NCBI GenBank assembly: GCA_964058805.1
Contig: CAXKVV010000472.1
Span: 1-31,306 of the forward strand
Direction of reading: 5' to 3'
DNA length: 31,306 bases
Source of the DNA: Schoenoplectus triqueter
Taxonomy: Eukaryota > Streptophyta > Magnoliopsida > Poales > Cyperaceae
Numbering within the stretch: the first letter of the stretch is position 1; each line of letters begins with the position of its first letter. This document shows positions 15,376 to 23,072 of this stretch, in pieces. The position numbers and the translations under genes are program-made. Under the pieces are notes generated by a model, which ran no database searches, had not been told where the DNA came from, and was given only the letters and a program-made list of their open reading frames with translations.

Positions 15376-16392
15376 TTATATTTTTCTATCAATCTTTTCT
15401 ATCGTCTGTTTTAAATTGTTTATTTGATCGTCCATTTTTACTAATTGTTTAGTTTCATCATCTTTTTTCTTAAAAGAGTTATTACTTGATGATGCTTCAT
15501 TTAAACTAGCTTCGGTTATAGGTAACGTTAATTTATTTTCTGATTCTACAGGTGGTAAAATATTTTTTACTGGGCGTTGTCTAATACCTGGAGTTAATCG
15601 TTCAAATCTTGCCGGTTCGGCTTCTAATAATCTTCGTTGATGACCTTGTAAAAACCTTCTTTGAATATTATCAGGCTTAATCATTGTACTAGTTTCATTA
15701 AATAATTTATCTGTATATATCCTATCTTGTTCTTTGTATTTTATAGATAGACAAGAATTACTTAATGCATAAGCTACTTTAACACATATTACTAGTGGAA
15801 TATCTCCTTTTTCCATTAATTTTCTATTTTTGAAATTACATCTAATTGCAACACAATTATTAAGTTTTCTAGTCGTTAGTGGAATTGGATATTGTAATGT
15901 TACACAAAACTTTATTATACCATATCCTAGATCTCCTTGAATTTCTCCTAATTTTGCATCGTCTTCATTCATGATTCTATTATCTTCGACTATTATATCT
16001 ATAGGTGTGGAAATTCCTTCTCTAAACGTTGATTTAATTAATATTTGTACTGTGTTTATGTGTAAATATCCAATCTTCTTTCTTACATCCTCTTTTATCT
16101 TTGCTAGTCTATCTTCTATTTGTTTTAACTGGACTATTGGCGCTTCATGTCTAAAATTAGCTTCTTCTATCTTAATATTTTGTTCGGCTTGTGTTACTCC
16201 ATAGATAACTATATTTTTTCTATTTAGTATATCAAATATACTTTTATTGACTCCTTCTAATGATGATATGTCTAATTCACCGTTGTTTTTTACTTTCGTA
16301 ATCAATGATTTATCTAGTAATACGTCTACTAAATAGTTTCCTTCGATTTCTTCGTGTTCTACTATATTATCTGTGATGTATTTATCTTCCAT
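15376..16392 (-). CDS. Cell-to-cell movement protein, 338 aa
   Basis: Intact 30K-family MP. Differences from the plus-strand copies are Val for Ile at 181 (NNCVAIRC) and Lys for Glu at 310. It is nearly identical to 24216-25232 and differs by roughly 2% of bases, mostly silent, from 23073-24089, indicating two A strains. It follows a complete promoter and leader, so of the five MP copies this one and the one at 25232 are the best placed for expression. Confidence 0.88.
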   Translation of the reverse strand: MEDKYITDNIVEHEEIEGNYLVDVLLDKSLITKVKNNGELDISSLEGVNKSIFDILNRKNIVIYGVTQAEQNIKIEEANFRHEAPIVQLKQIEDRLAKIKEDVRKKIGYLHINTVQILIKSTFREGISTPIDIIVEDNRIMNEDDAKLGEIQGDLGYGIIKFCVTLQYPIPLTTRKLNNCVAIRCNFKNRKLMEKGDIPLVICVKVAYALSNSCLSIKYKEQDRIYTDKLFNETSTMIKPDNIQRRFLQGHQRRLLEAEPARFERLTPGIRQRPVKNILPPVESENKLTLPITEASLNEASSSNNSFKKKDDETKQLVKMDDQINNLKQTIEKIDRKI

Positions 16393-16403
16393 TTAAAAAC
16401 AAA

Positions 16404-16589
16404 TTAAAAACCTTTTGAAATAAAGATTACCTTTCCGGTTGAAGATAAGCTAATGCCAACACTTGGGACTTCTGCTCTCCTTGGCCAGTCCACCTTGGTG
16501 CTCCAGGCTGCTTCTCTTCTTGGGGATTGGTCTTCTTGATTTCTTGGTTTTCTTGTTTTTCTATTTTCGGACTTAAATTGAACACTCAT
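16404..16589 (-). CDS. Virus A leader ORF, 61 aa
   Basis: Same short basic frame as at 8570, here in its natural context about 130 nt downstream of the TATA box. A donor-like GGAAAG/GTAATC (cut 16431/16430) lies near its 3' end, so it may be a leader exon. It could instead act as an upstream ORF. No domain recognised. Confidence 0.5.
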   Translation of the reverse strand: MSVQFKSENRKTRKPRNQEDQSPRREAAWSTKVDWPRRAEVPSVGISLSSTGKVIFISKGF

Positions 16590-16622
16590 GAAAACTTGGA
16601 TAAACTCGGAGAAAAACTTGTA

Positions 16623-16628
16623 TTTATT
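16623..16628 (-). promoter_or_regulatory. Poly(A) signal, virus A
   Basis: AATAAA within TATAAATAAATAC lies about 65-70 nt downstream of the predicted start. This gives a short terminally redundant R region of roughly 80-90 nt in the genomic RNA. Confidence 0.6.
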
Positions 16629-16718
16629 TATAACTGGGGTTTGGGCGATTACATAAGATTTTTCTTAAGAAACTCTCTCTCTCTGTGAGCTCCCCTCTAT
16701 CTGGAGACTCCCCTCCCC

Positions 16719-16726
16719 TATTTATA
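16719..16726 (-). promoter_or_regulatory. Virus A genomic promoter TATA box
   Basis: The minus strand reads TATAAATAGGGGAGGGGAG. A start about 30 nt on would lie near 16690-16695, just before the GA-repeat leader. It lies in the only sizeable intergenic region of the virus, between TAV and the leader ORF. Confidence 0.7.
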
Positions 16727-16774
16727 ATCTTAGATGGCTTATAAGCTACGCCATCATTCCACTCAACAAAGATA

Positions 16775-16844
16775 AAAAGCAAACCCACTAAAAAAGTAAA
16801 CACACTGAAAAAGTAAACACACTAAAAAAAAGTAAACACACTAA
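16775..16844 (-). repeat. Upstream promoter repeats, virus A
   Basis: Four imperfect 17-18-nt repeats of AGTGTGTTTACTTTTT type lie 50-120 nt upstream of the TATA box. Position and periodicity suggest an enhancer-like array. The last copy reads AGTGGGTTTGC. The same array lies at 25615-25684. Confidence 0.7.
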
Positions 16845-16910
16845 AATTACAATAATTTACATAGTGGTTTGTGGGCCACTAACCCATCTTCCGCGGTCTC
16901 TTCTTTTTCT
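16845..16910 (-). other. TAV 3' flank, no gene
   Basis: A short non-coding stretch between the TAV stop and the promoter repeats. It holds a GTGGCCCACAAACCAC inverted-repeat-like sequence but nothing else recognisable. Confidence 0.4.
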
Positions 16911-18240
16911 TTATTCTTTTGCTTCCTTGGGTGGATCTTCTTTCCTTAGTGCGGTTGGTTCTGTAGTCGGTGGTGTAGTTAGTGCTGTCTTTTCCTTTTC
17001 TTTGATACTTGATTCTTCATCTTTTTGATTCTTTTCTTCTTTTGTCGTTGTCGAATAGCAAATGCTGCATCTATGGTTGCCTCCATACTCTTGTTCCAAT
17101 TTTTTGCATAACATTGTTTTCACTTCATTGCTATATGGAAATTCGTTGAGGACCATTTTATCAATGAAACTTTCGACTTGTGGGATATCTTCGGGTCTAA
17201 ATCCTTTCGTACTCTGGGACACTATTAGGATATGATCTGTTTTTAGGTTTAAAAAACCATCCTGCTCTACTGCTTGATTAATAATTGCTACGTAATCATC
17301 AAAAAATGGGTTAATTCCTCCTACTTCATTGGACATCTCGAAGAATGGTAATTGTGGACTTGCAATTCTAAGTTTTCCTATAGTAATAGCTGGGACTCTA
17401 ATTGTTCTGGTTATGGAATTTTCCCCCCCCCTCGGAGAACTCAGGGGTTGTACTTCGAAGAATAAAACTGCCTTCTCGATCATGTAAAACATATTTACTA
17501 AACTGGGAAATCACTCGTTGAACTTGTTGTGGAAAGTACTTAAAAATTCTTAAATCGGTAAATCGGACTTCTTTGAGGAGTCCGGCCTGGAATAGATTGT
17601 AGAGTCTTTGTGGATCTGTGCCTGCTGTTGCTACTGCTAAGGGTTTCTGTCCTAGGTAACTTGGGTAAATATAGGTTTTCTGGTCTTGCTCGGAATAGTT
17701 GACAAGAAAGTTGTATTCTTGCATGAATTCTAGGTAAGTTAGGGTATTGTGGTTCAAATCATTCATTCTGGTGTTTCTGGTGAAATCAGTGGATAGGGTT
17801 GCTGGTTTCAAAGCTTTTCTTAATGGGACTTGTGGTCTTAGGATGACTTCTGGTCTCGGCTGAGGTTTCTGTAATCTTTCTTTGTATGAACTAGCATTTC
17901 CAATCTCTAGCATTGGCATCTTTTGTTTCAAATGCTCCTGGTGTGCTTTAAACTGTAACTGAGCCTCTTCTTTGGTTGTAAAGCTCTTGTGTTTTTGCCT
18001 CGGGTCGAGCTTGGATTCTGCTTCAAGTTGGTTGTTGTAGATACCTTGATTCGGTCCTTCAAATATCACATAGAACCTCTCTTGTTGTGGATTTATGATT
18101 GCTTCGTATCGGTTGATCTCGGCTATTTTGGTTTGTATTTCCTTCTCGATGGTTTGCTTCTTGAGAATTAGGAGCTGAACCTCTTGCTTGAGTTTATCTA
18201 CTTCTTCTTGAATCATTTTGTTAAGGTTGTTGCTCGCCAT
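16911..18240 (-). CDS. Transactivator/viroplasmin (TAV), split in two frames
   Basis: In caulimoviruses TAV forms the inclusion body and lets ribosomes reinitiate on polycistronic RNA. The first frame (18240-17398, 280 aa) has an N-terminal coiled coil, then a viroplasmin/RNase H-like domain at about 55-105 (RFYVIFEGPNQGIY, SFTTKEEA). The central mini-TAV region follows (LFQAGLLKEVRF, IFKYFPQQV). A second frame (open 17492-16911, 193 aa) continues the C-terminal half with a CSIC pair and a Lys/Glu-rich tail. The frames meet at a G9 tract (17423-17431). No other stop interrupts either. It could be a decayed homopolymer error, slippage or a programmed shift. The ATG overlaps the Pol end by 28 nt. 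Confidence 0.8.
17419..17433 (-). promoter_or_regulatory. Polypurine tract 3, virus A (G9)
   Basis: GAG9AAAA on the minus strand is the longest purine run in the genome and sits at the TAV frame break. The second copy (complement 26259-26273) is GAG10AAA, with the same total length. Element B keeps a similar tract at 3231-3244 without the TAV frame, which argues for a priming role. Confidence 0.55.
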
Positions 18241-20246
18241 TCTCTTGTCAGAGTGTCTGCTACTGAATTGTTTTTTCCCTGTATGTGTAATGCAATGAAA
18301 TTATATTGTTGTGCTTCTAGACTCCATCTTAAAAGCCTGCCTTGATTGTATTGGTTTTGGGTTCTGAATTTCACAAAATCTTTAGTGTAGGTTGAGTCTG
18401 TTTGGAATATGAAGGTAGTGGGTAGAAGGTCTATCTTGAATTTTTTGAGAGCATTTATGAGGGCTAGTGTTTCTTTTTCGTGGACGGTATAATTTATCTG
18501 GGCTTTTTTGAAAGTTCCTGAAACCCATTTGGAAAGTTTCAGTCCATTGGTGTGGAGTTTGTTTTGAAGGTAGGTTTTGACATCAGTCAACTTGTATTTC
18601 ACTTGTATTTGCTTGTTTTTCATTTGTATTTGCTTGTTTTCCATTTGTATTTCTTTATCGTGAATCAAATTCTTGAATTCTTCATATGCATCTGGAATAG
18701 CTTGAAGGATTGCTCCCCAAGTATCCTTACTTGCATCAGTGTTCAAGATTAGTAAATCACGATTAGTTGCTTGGTATAATCTTGGAACATTCTTGCAAAC
18801 TAATTTACAATTTTGTACTGCTGCTGTATCAGTTTCATCCCACTTCCATGGAACTTTCTCTGATATCTTTTCTTGTAAAATTTTTCTATGCTTTGCTAGA
18901 TCTTTAATAAACCCTTTGTCTCCTAGGTAGTTCAAACATCCTAAAAACCTTTGAATTTGGTTCCTATCTGTTAACTGATCTGGGAAAGCATTTATCTTTT
19001 CTAGTAAATGTTCTTGTGGTTCTATATAACCTCCTTTTATAATTTTCATTCCTAAAAACTCAACATTTTCCTGTCCTATTTTACATTTTTCTTTTGACAG
19101 AATTAGACCTTTTTCTTTTAACTGTAACAATACTTTTCCTAACTTCACCAGGTGGTCTCTATAGTCTTCATTGGTAAAAATTAACACATCATCTATATAT
19201 GCTAGACTACAATACTCTAGACTCTTTAGATTATTATCCATATATCTTTGATATATGCTTGGTGCTTGTTTTAGGCCAAATGGTAAAACTGTAAATTGAT
19301 ACTGTTTCTGAGGTGGACAACTAAATGCAGTTAAAGGTTTTGTATTATCATGTAATCTTAATTGCCAATATCCTGACTTAGCGTCTAATGTTGAAAACCA
19401 TTTTGCATTCTTAATTTTTGAGAAAATATAATCTTGTCTTGGTAACTTATAAGCATCTCCCTTGGTAGTTTCATTCATTTTTTTATAATTAATTACCATC
19501 CTCCTTTTACCTCTTTTTTGTTCACTGTGATTGTTAACATAAAATGCTGGTGCACTATGTGGACTTTCACTGTCTTCTATTATACCTTTCTCTAGTAACT
19601 TTTGAGTTTCCTCCGTAAATTCTTTTACATCTTGTTCATTATAAGGTATCCTGTTTGGGACATTTACTTCTCTATTTGGATCTATAAGATGAATTTGTAC
19701 TAGCATAGTATTTTTATTAATCTGTGGATCTAGTGGATTTTGGCTGCAAATACTATCTAGTAATATGATCACTTGTTCGTATAGATTGTTATCTAATAAT
19801 TTTGTACTGATTTGAAAAAGTTGATCAATTATCTCCCCCCGTAAAACTTGTGCTTGATTATAAATTTTTGTTCTAATTAATACACTGGGTTGATTGGTTT
19901 GATATGGACATCGAAGTCTTACTTCATCTAAACTCTGTATAAACGGTTGATATAACTTAAGAAAATTGTTTCCAAGTATCATTTTTAAACCAGTATCTTG
20001 TTGATATAAACTAGGTAATGGAAATCTTTTCTTTTCAATTAATAATGTTAAATTTACTGCTTTCTTTGTAATTTGCATTATTTTATTATTAGCAATTCTT
20101 ACTCCTATTGGTTGTTTCATAGTTTTCCAAAAACTTTTAGGTAGGACATTTTCATTAGCTAAACATATTGTTGCACCTGTATCTACATATGCATAAATTT
20201 CCTTATTTCCTATAGTGACTTTTATAAACGTACTATTCCTATTCAT
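18213..20246 (-). CDS. Polymerase: aspartic protease, RT, RNase H, 677 aa
   Basis: Replicates the genome by reverse transcription and processes the CP. The retropepsin motif DTGAT is at 22-26. RT spans about 195-400 with TLDAKSGYWQ (286-295), LPFGLKQAPS (321-330) and catalytic YIDD (350-353). RNase H spans about 497-670 with its four acidic residues visible (D503, E592, D617, D664). There is no integrase, as expected for a pararetrovirus. The RNase H loop carries three 7-residue KQIQMKN-like repeats (about 532-553, 21-nt period), lengthening the D503-E592 spacing. The frame is fully open. The start overlaps the CP stop by 8 nt (ATGAATAG). Confidence 0.95.
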   Translation of the reverse strand: MNRNSTFIKVTIGNKEIYAYVDTGATICLANENVLPKSFWKTMKQPIGVRIANNKIMQITKKAVNLTLLIEKKRFPLPSLYQQDTGLKMILGNNFLKLYQPFIQSLDEVRLRCPYQTNQPSVLIRTKIYNQAQVLRGEIIDQLFQISTKLLDNNLYEQVIILLDSICSQNPLDPQINKNTMLVQIHLIDPNREVNVPNRIPYNEQDVKEFTEETQKLLEKGIIEDSESPHSAPAFYVNNHSEQKRGKRRMVINYKKMNETTKGDAYKLPRQDYIFSKIKNAKWFSTLDAKSGYWQLRLHDNTKPLTAFSCPPQKQYQFTVLPFGLKQAPSIYQRYMDNNLKSLEYCSLAYIDDVLIFTNEDYRDHLVKLGKVLLQLKEKGLILSKEKCKIGQENVEFLGMKIIKGGYIEPQEHLLEKINAFPDQLTDRNQIQRFLGCLNYLGDKGFIKDLAKHRKILQEKISEKVPWKWDETDTAAVQNCKLVCKNVPRLYQATNRDLLILNTDASKDTWGAILQAIPDAYEEFKNLIHDKEIQMENKQIQMKNKQIQVKYKLTDVKTYLQNKLHTNGLKLSKWVSGTFKKAQINYTVHEKETLALINALKKFKIDLLPTTFIFQTDSTYTKDFVKFRTQNQYNQGRLLRWSLEAQQYNFIALHIQGKNNSVADTLTREWRATTLTK
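18601..18656. repeat. 21-bp triplicate inside the RNase H domain
   Basis: Three head-to-tail 21-bp units (plus-strand word CATTTGTATTTGCTTGTTTT) encode the repeated heptapeptide. They keep the frame. The same repeat is at about 27441-27496. Confidence 0.8.
19831..19840 (-). promoter_or_regulatory. Polypurine tract 2 in pol (plus-strand primer site)
   Basis: GGGGGGAGAT on the minus strand lies in the protease-RT linker. Two independent rearrangement ends in this window (498 and 9850) start within 15 nt downstream of this tract, supporting a natural plus-strand discontinuity here. Confidence 0.6.
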
Positions 20247-21711
20247 CGTCTGTGTCTATATTAGATTCGGATTCTGTACCTGTTTCTGTTTCAGTTTCGC
20301 TGACTAACTCATAACAATCGAAATCCATGATTTCTCCTTCGGTGAACTCTTCTTCTATTGGTTCATATCCTATGGCATATATTGCTTTAAGTTTCTCATC
20401 CTTTTTATTCTTTGTTTGTGGACATTCATTGGCATAATGACCAATCTCTTGACATTTCCAACATCTACAATTTTTCTTTCCTCTTGGACATGATTTGTTC
20501 ACATTTTTCTTTCTGTAAAATTTTTTATAATTTTTCTTCCAGGGTTTTTTATAGGTATTTAATTTTCTGAATTTTCTGTACCTATATCGTTTTGGTCTTC
20601 TATAGTGTTTCTTATAACTCCTATGTCTTCTGGAATGTTTACAACCATATTTTTGAGCTATTTCTGGTAAAATATCACAACAGTTCGTCATTCTTCCTAC
20701 TATTTTTTGTTCATTTATTTTATAACATATCTTTTTCCTATATTCTATAGCGTATGCTTCAACTGATCCTAATGTTTGTATCTTTTCGTTTTCTTCTAAT
20801 CTTTTGAGAACAAATTGTCTCATTCCTAATGGCAATTTTGATTTGACAATTTCTAATAAAGGTTTAGTATCCTTTAATCTGTAGTAATATTCTCTGACTT
20901 GACAAAAGAAATTTTCTATGTAACATGGATCACATAGTTCCATATTGGACAGTACTGTCATTACTTCTGTTGTATCATCATAATACCTATGTTCTTTATT
21001 TGTTCCACAAAATTCTAATAATAATTCCGTTGCACAATATTCTAGTAATTCATTCTTCGGACCAATTTCTATTGACTTGGCATCTAAATTTGAGGTTATA
21101 GGGAAGTAATGAAACCAATTAGCTACACAACCTTTTGTATTATATTTTATGTAAATATAAAAGTCTTCTAGTGTCATTTTTGCAAATCGTGTGTCTTGCA
21201 TTGCAACTTGTAGTTTGTAATAATTTACCCATTCTAAGATATTTCCTCTCATTTCTGTTGTACAGTCTAAGTCTAGGACTCCATTTATTATATTTTTATC
21301 TTTAGGCTTATATTTCTCGGGTATATTATTTTCGAACCATCTACCATTACTTCGATAATATCCTTGTCTATATCCATAAGGAGTTTCATTTGAATAGTTT
21401 TTACTAGTTTTAGGTGGATCTATATGCATTGGATGTGGACTGTTTGGATTTGGCGTATGTGGAATTATCGCTCTATTATCGTCATCTCCTACGTGAGCAT
21501 AAGGATTATCTTCTTCGCTATCGTAGTCAAAATCGTTATCTTCTACTCGTACATAATCTTCATGGTTATCTTCGTAGATTTCATTTTCGTTAAAATCGTC
21601 GTTATTTGTATTTGAACTCTCCCCCTTGAAAGAAGTGATTGGCATTATATTTTCTGGAGTGATTGTTTTTAAATCTTCAAAAACTTTAATTAGACGTTCT
21701 ATTTCACTCAT
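20239..21711 (-). CDS. Coat protein, 490 aa
   Basis: Acidic N terminus, a capsid core about 135-340, a basic stretch 357-412, the zinc knuckle C417-C420-H425-C430 and an acidic tail. The knuckle is expected to bind the genomic RNA during packaging. The ATG overlaps ORF5's stop. An internal purine tract lies near codon 30. The ORF is complete. It has Tyr202 where the other copies have Asn. Confidence 0.93.
   Translation of the reverse strand: MSEIERLIKVFEDLKTITPENIMPITSFKGESSNTNNDDFNENEIYEDNHEDYVRVEDNDFDYDSEEDNPYAHVGDDDNRAIIPHTPNPNSPHPMHIDPPKTSKNYSNETPYGYRQGYYRSNGRWFENNIPEKYKPKDKNIINGVLDLDCTTEMRGNILEWVNYYKLQVAMQDTRFAKMTLEDFYIYIKYNTKGCVANWFHYFPITSNLDAKSIEIGPKNELLEYCATELLLEFCGTNKEHRYYDDTTEVMTVLSNMELCDPCYIENFFCQVREYYYRLKDTKPLLEIVKSKLPLGMRQFVLKRLEENEKIQTLGSVEAYAIEYRKKICYKINEQKIVGRMTNCCDILPEIAQKYGCKHSRRHRSYKKHYRRPKRYRYRKFRKLNTYKKPWKKNYKKFYRKKNVNKSCPRGKKNCRCWKCQEIGHYANECPQTKNKKDEKLKAIYAIGYEPIEEEFTEGEIMDFDCYELVSETETETGTESESNIDTDDE
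21617..21627 (-). promoter_or_regulatory. Polypurine tract 1 in CP
   Basis: AAGGGGGAGAG lies within the CP N-terminal coding region. The equivalent in element B (6947-6957) survives although the surrounding CP frame has decayed. Confidence 0.5.
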
Positions 21712-21931
21712 TTAGCATACGAATAATTAGATCAGTAAGCTGAGTAGATATCTCATTAATCTCACTATCTAATTCTGATATTCGTTGTCGTTTTTCATCA
21801 GCACGTTGTCTTAAATCTTCGATAGTCATCTGGCTTTGCATAATACTAATCCTTAAATCTTCCATACGTTTTTCTCGTTGTTCGGTGGTTATTTCCAATT
21901 GTCTTAATCGCTCTATTTTTTCTCTATCCAT
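21704..21931 (-). CDS. ORF5, 75-aa coiled-coil protein
   Basis: Complete copy identical in protein to 11746-11973. Long charged helix with heptads; likely virion-associated by position. Overlaps of ATGGATAG with ORF4 and ATGAGTGA with CP indicate coupled translation. Confidence 0.68.
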   Translation of the reverse strand: MDREKIERLRQLEITTEQREKRMEDLRISIMQSQMTIEDLRQRADEKRQRISELDSEINEISTQLTDLIIRMLNE

Positions 21932-22112
21932 AGAATGGTGGGTGAAGTTGTGTTGTTCTTAATGTTTCTGGGTTGAGCAATATATCCAATTTATTCTGAA
22001 TTTCTATCATGCGCTGTTCTTGTTGTTCACTTATTATCCTAATTTGTCCAACTATTCTATTAATGACTTCTATTAATTCGTTTATTTTATCTGTTAATGA
22101 TACTTCTGACAT
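21924..22112 (-). CDS. ORF4, 62-aa helical protein
   Basis: Starts at the ATG of a TAATG overlap with ORF3. Amphipathic helix with Ile/Leu heptads and a Pro-containing C terminus. No homologue recognised. Conserved relics in element B (about 7215-7340) show it was a real gene in the common ancestor. Confidence 0.62.
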   Translation of the reverse strand: MSEVSLTDKINELIEVINRIVGQIRIISEQQEQRMIEIQNKLDILLNPETLRTTQLHPPFYG

Positions 22113-22510
22113 TACCAATTCTCCATACGATTATCTATTGCTTCAGCTAAATCGCTATTGGTCTCGTATTCTTCTCCATAGGGATATCGTCGATTATACT
22201 CCTCTTCTTCTCTTAATCTTTGATTCTCTCGTTCAGCTTCTGCTAAAGCTTCAAAATCTTCAGTATAATTATCTTCTTCATCGGAGATAGATCTATTAGG
22301 TCTATATGAGTTCGAGTTTATTACTCTCATACTTCTAACTTGAGTTGTCAAATTCTCAATTCTAATGTCCATAACTTCGTCTAGGGTTTCTCTTAATTCT
22401 TCTTTTATATCGAAAAAGAATCTTGTTATACTATTCAATTCGCTGGTTAAATGTTCTATTCTAACCTCTATACTGGCTATTAAACTTTCTAACCGTTCTA
22501 ATCGCTCCAT
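22112..22510 (-). CDS. ORF3, 132-aa coiled-coil protein
   Basis: Complete copy. N-terminal coiled coil (1-60), acidic linker, then a Glu/Arg-rich helix and a Tyr-rich segment (RRYPYGEEYE). Candidate virion-associated or transmission-related protein by position and size. The evidence is structural only. Confidence 0.68.
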   Translation of the reverse strand: MERLERLESLIASIEVRIEHLTSELNSITRFFFDIKEELRETLDEVMDIRIENLTTQVRSMRVINSNSYRPNRSISDEEDNYTEDFEALAEAERENQRLREEEEYNRRYPYGEEYETNSDLAEAIDNRMENW

Positions 22511-23070
22511 GTGGGATCTTCAAAACAATATAATTCTATCTCTTTTAACTTGTTATCCAGTATATTTAACAGCTGAGTTCCTAATTGTCCTTCATTTAGG
22601 AAAGATTCATCATTTAGTTCTTCTTCGATTCGTTCCCTTTCTTTTAATATTTTATTTTGTAGTCTGTCCATTTTATGATATAAATGAACCTGCTGGTTAT
22701 CTACCATTTCGTTTAAATAAATTCCATCAGATCTAGGTTTATCTAAAATTAATTTTTCTAAATAGGTAATTGTATCAAAATCGAATATCTCGTCAAAACG
22801 TTTATTAAACTCTTCACTTTCTTCTTTAGTAAAACCAAATACGTCGTCTGTTGAACTGGTAGAGGGTCTTTCTCTATTTTTGTAAAAACTTTCTGGTTTA
22901 CCTCTAAGAATATTTTTTAACTTTCTAACTTTTAGTTTTGTTTGGTTAGGATGACCACTTGACTCTGCCATGGGTTTTTCCTCAAGACTGTTACTAGGCT
23001 CTGATACCATTTTTGGGGCGGACTGCTCTATTTCTTGATCGCGGAATAAACATTTTCTTTTGTCTCTCAT
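22498..23070 (-). CDS. ORF2, 190-aa protein containing the primer binding site
   Basis: Complete only here; other copies are truncated. The start is the ATG two bases after the MP stop. The first ~20 residues are basic/polar. Codons 21-25 (MVSEP) are written by the PBS itself. A basic stretch (KLKVRKLKNILRGK) and then an acidic-aromatic segment (FGFTKEESEEFNKRFDEIF) follow, with a C-terminal coiled coil (about 120-180). By position it corresponds to soymovirus ORF Ib, whose product I recall as dispensable and whose region holds the PBS. Function unknown. Confidence 0.65.
   Translation of the reverse strand: MRDKRKCLFRDQEIEQSAPKMVSEPSNSLEEKPMAESSGHPNQTKLKVRKLKNILRGKPESFYKNRERPSTSSTDDVFGFTKEESEEFNKRFDEIFDFDTITYLEKLILDKPRSDGIYLNEMVDNQQVHLYHKMDRLQNKILKERERIEEELNDESFLNEGQLGTQLLNILDNKLKEIELYCFEDPTWSD
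22997..23009 (-). promoter_or_regulatory. Virus A primer binding site (initiator tRNA-Met)
   Basis: The minus strand reads TGGTATCAGAGCC, complementary over 13 nt to the 3' end of plant initiator tRNA-Met. It lies in ORF2, about 90% of the way round the genome from the CP purine tract. Two other virus A copies end inside this site (9849, 15289) and one switches to element B in it (13040). Confidence 0.85.
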
Positions 23071-23072
23071 TG

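Larger units (their letters stand above)
14155..16455. repeat. Large MP palindrome, arms about 1.1 kb
   Basis: The plus-oriented leader end, MP and ORF2 start (14155-15289) face the minus-oriented equivalent (15337-16440). A 47-nt spacer separates them. Identity is very high. A transcript across it would form a hairpin of over 1 kb. Confidence 0.9.

Noticed and set aside
18213..20246. Ty3/Gypsy LTR retrotransposon
   Set aside because: RT-RNase H are similar, but there is no integrase and no LTR pair, and the MP, TAV and small overlapping ORFs are caulimovirid.
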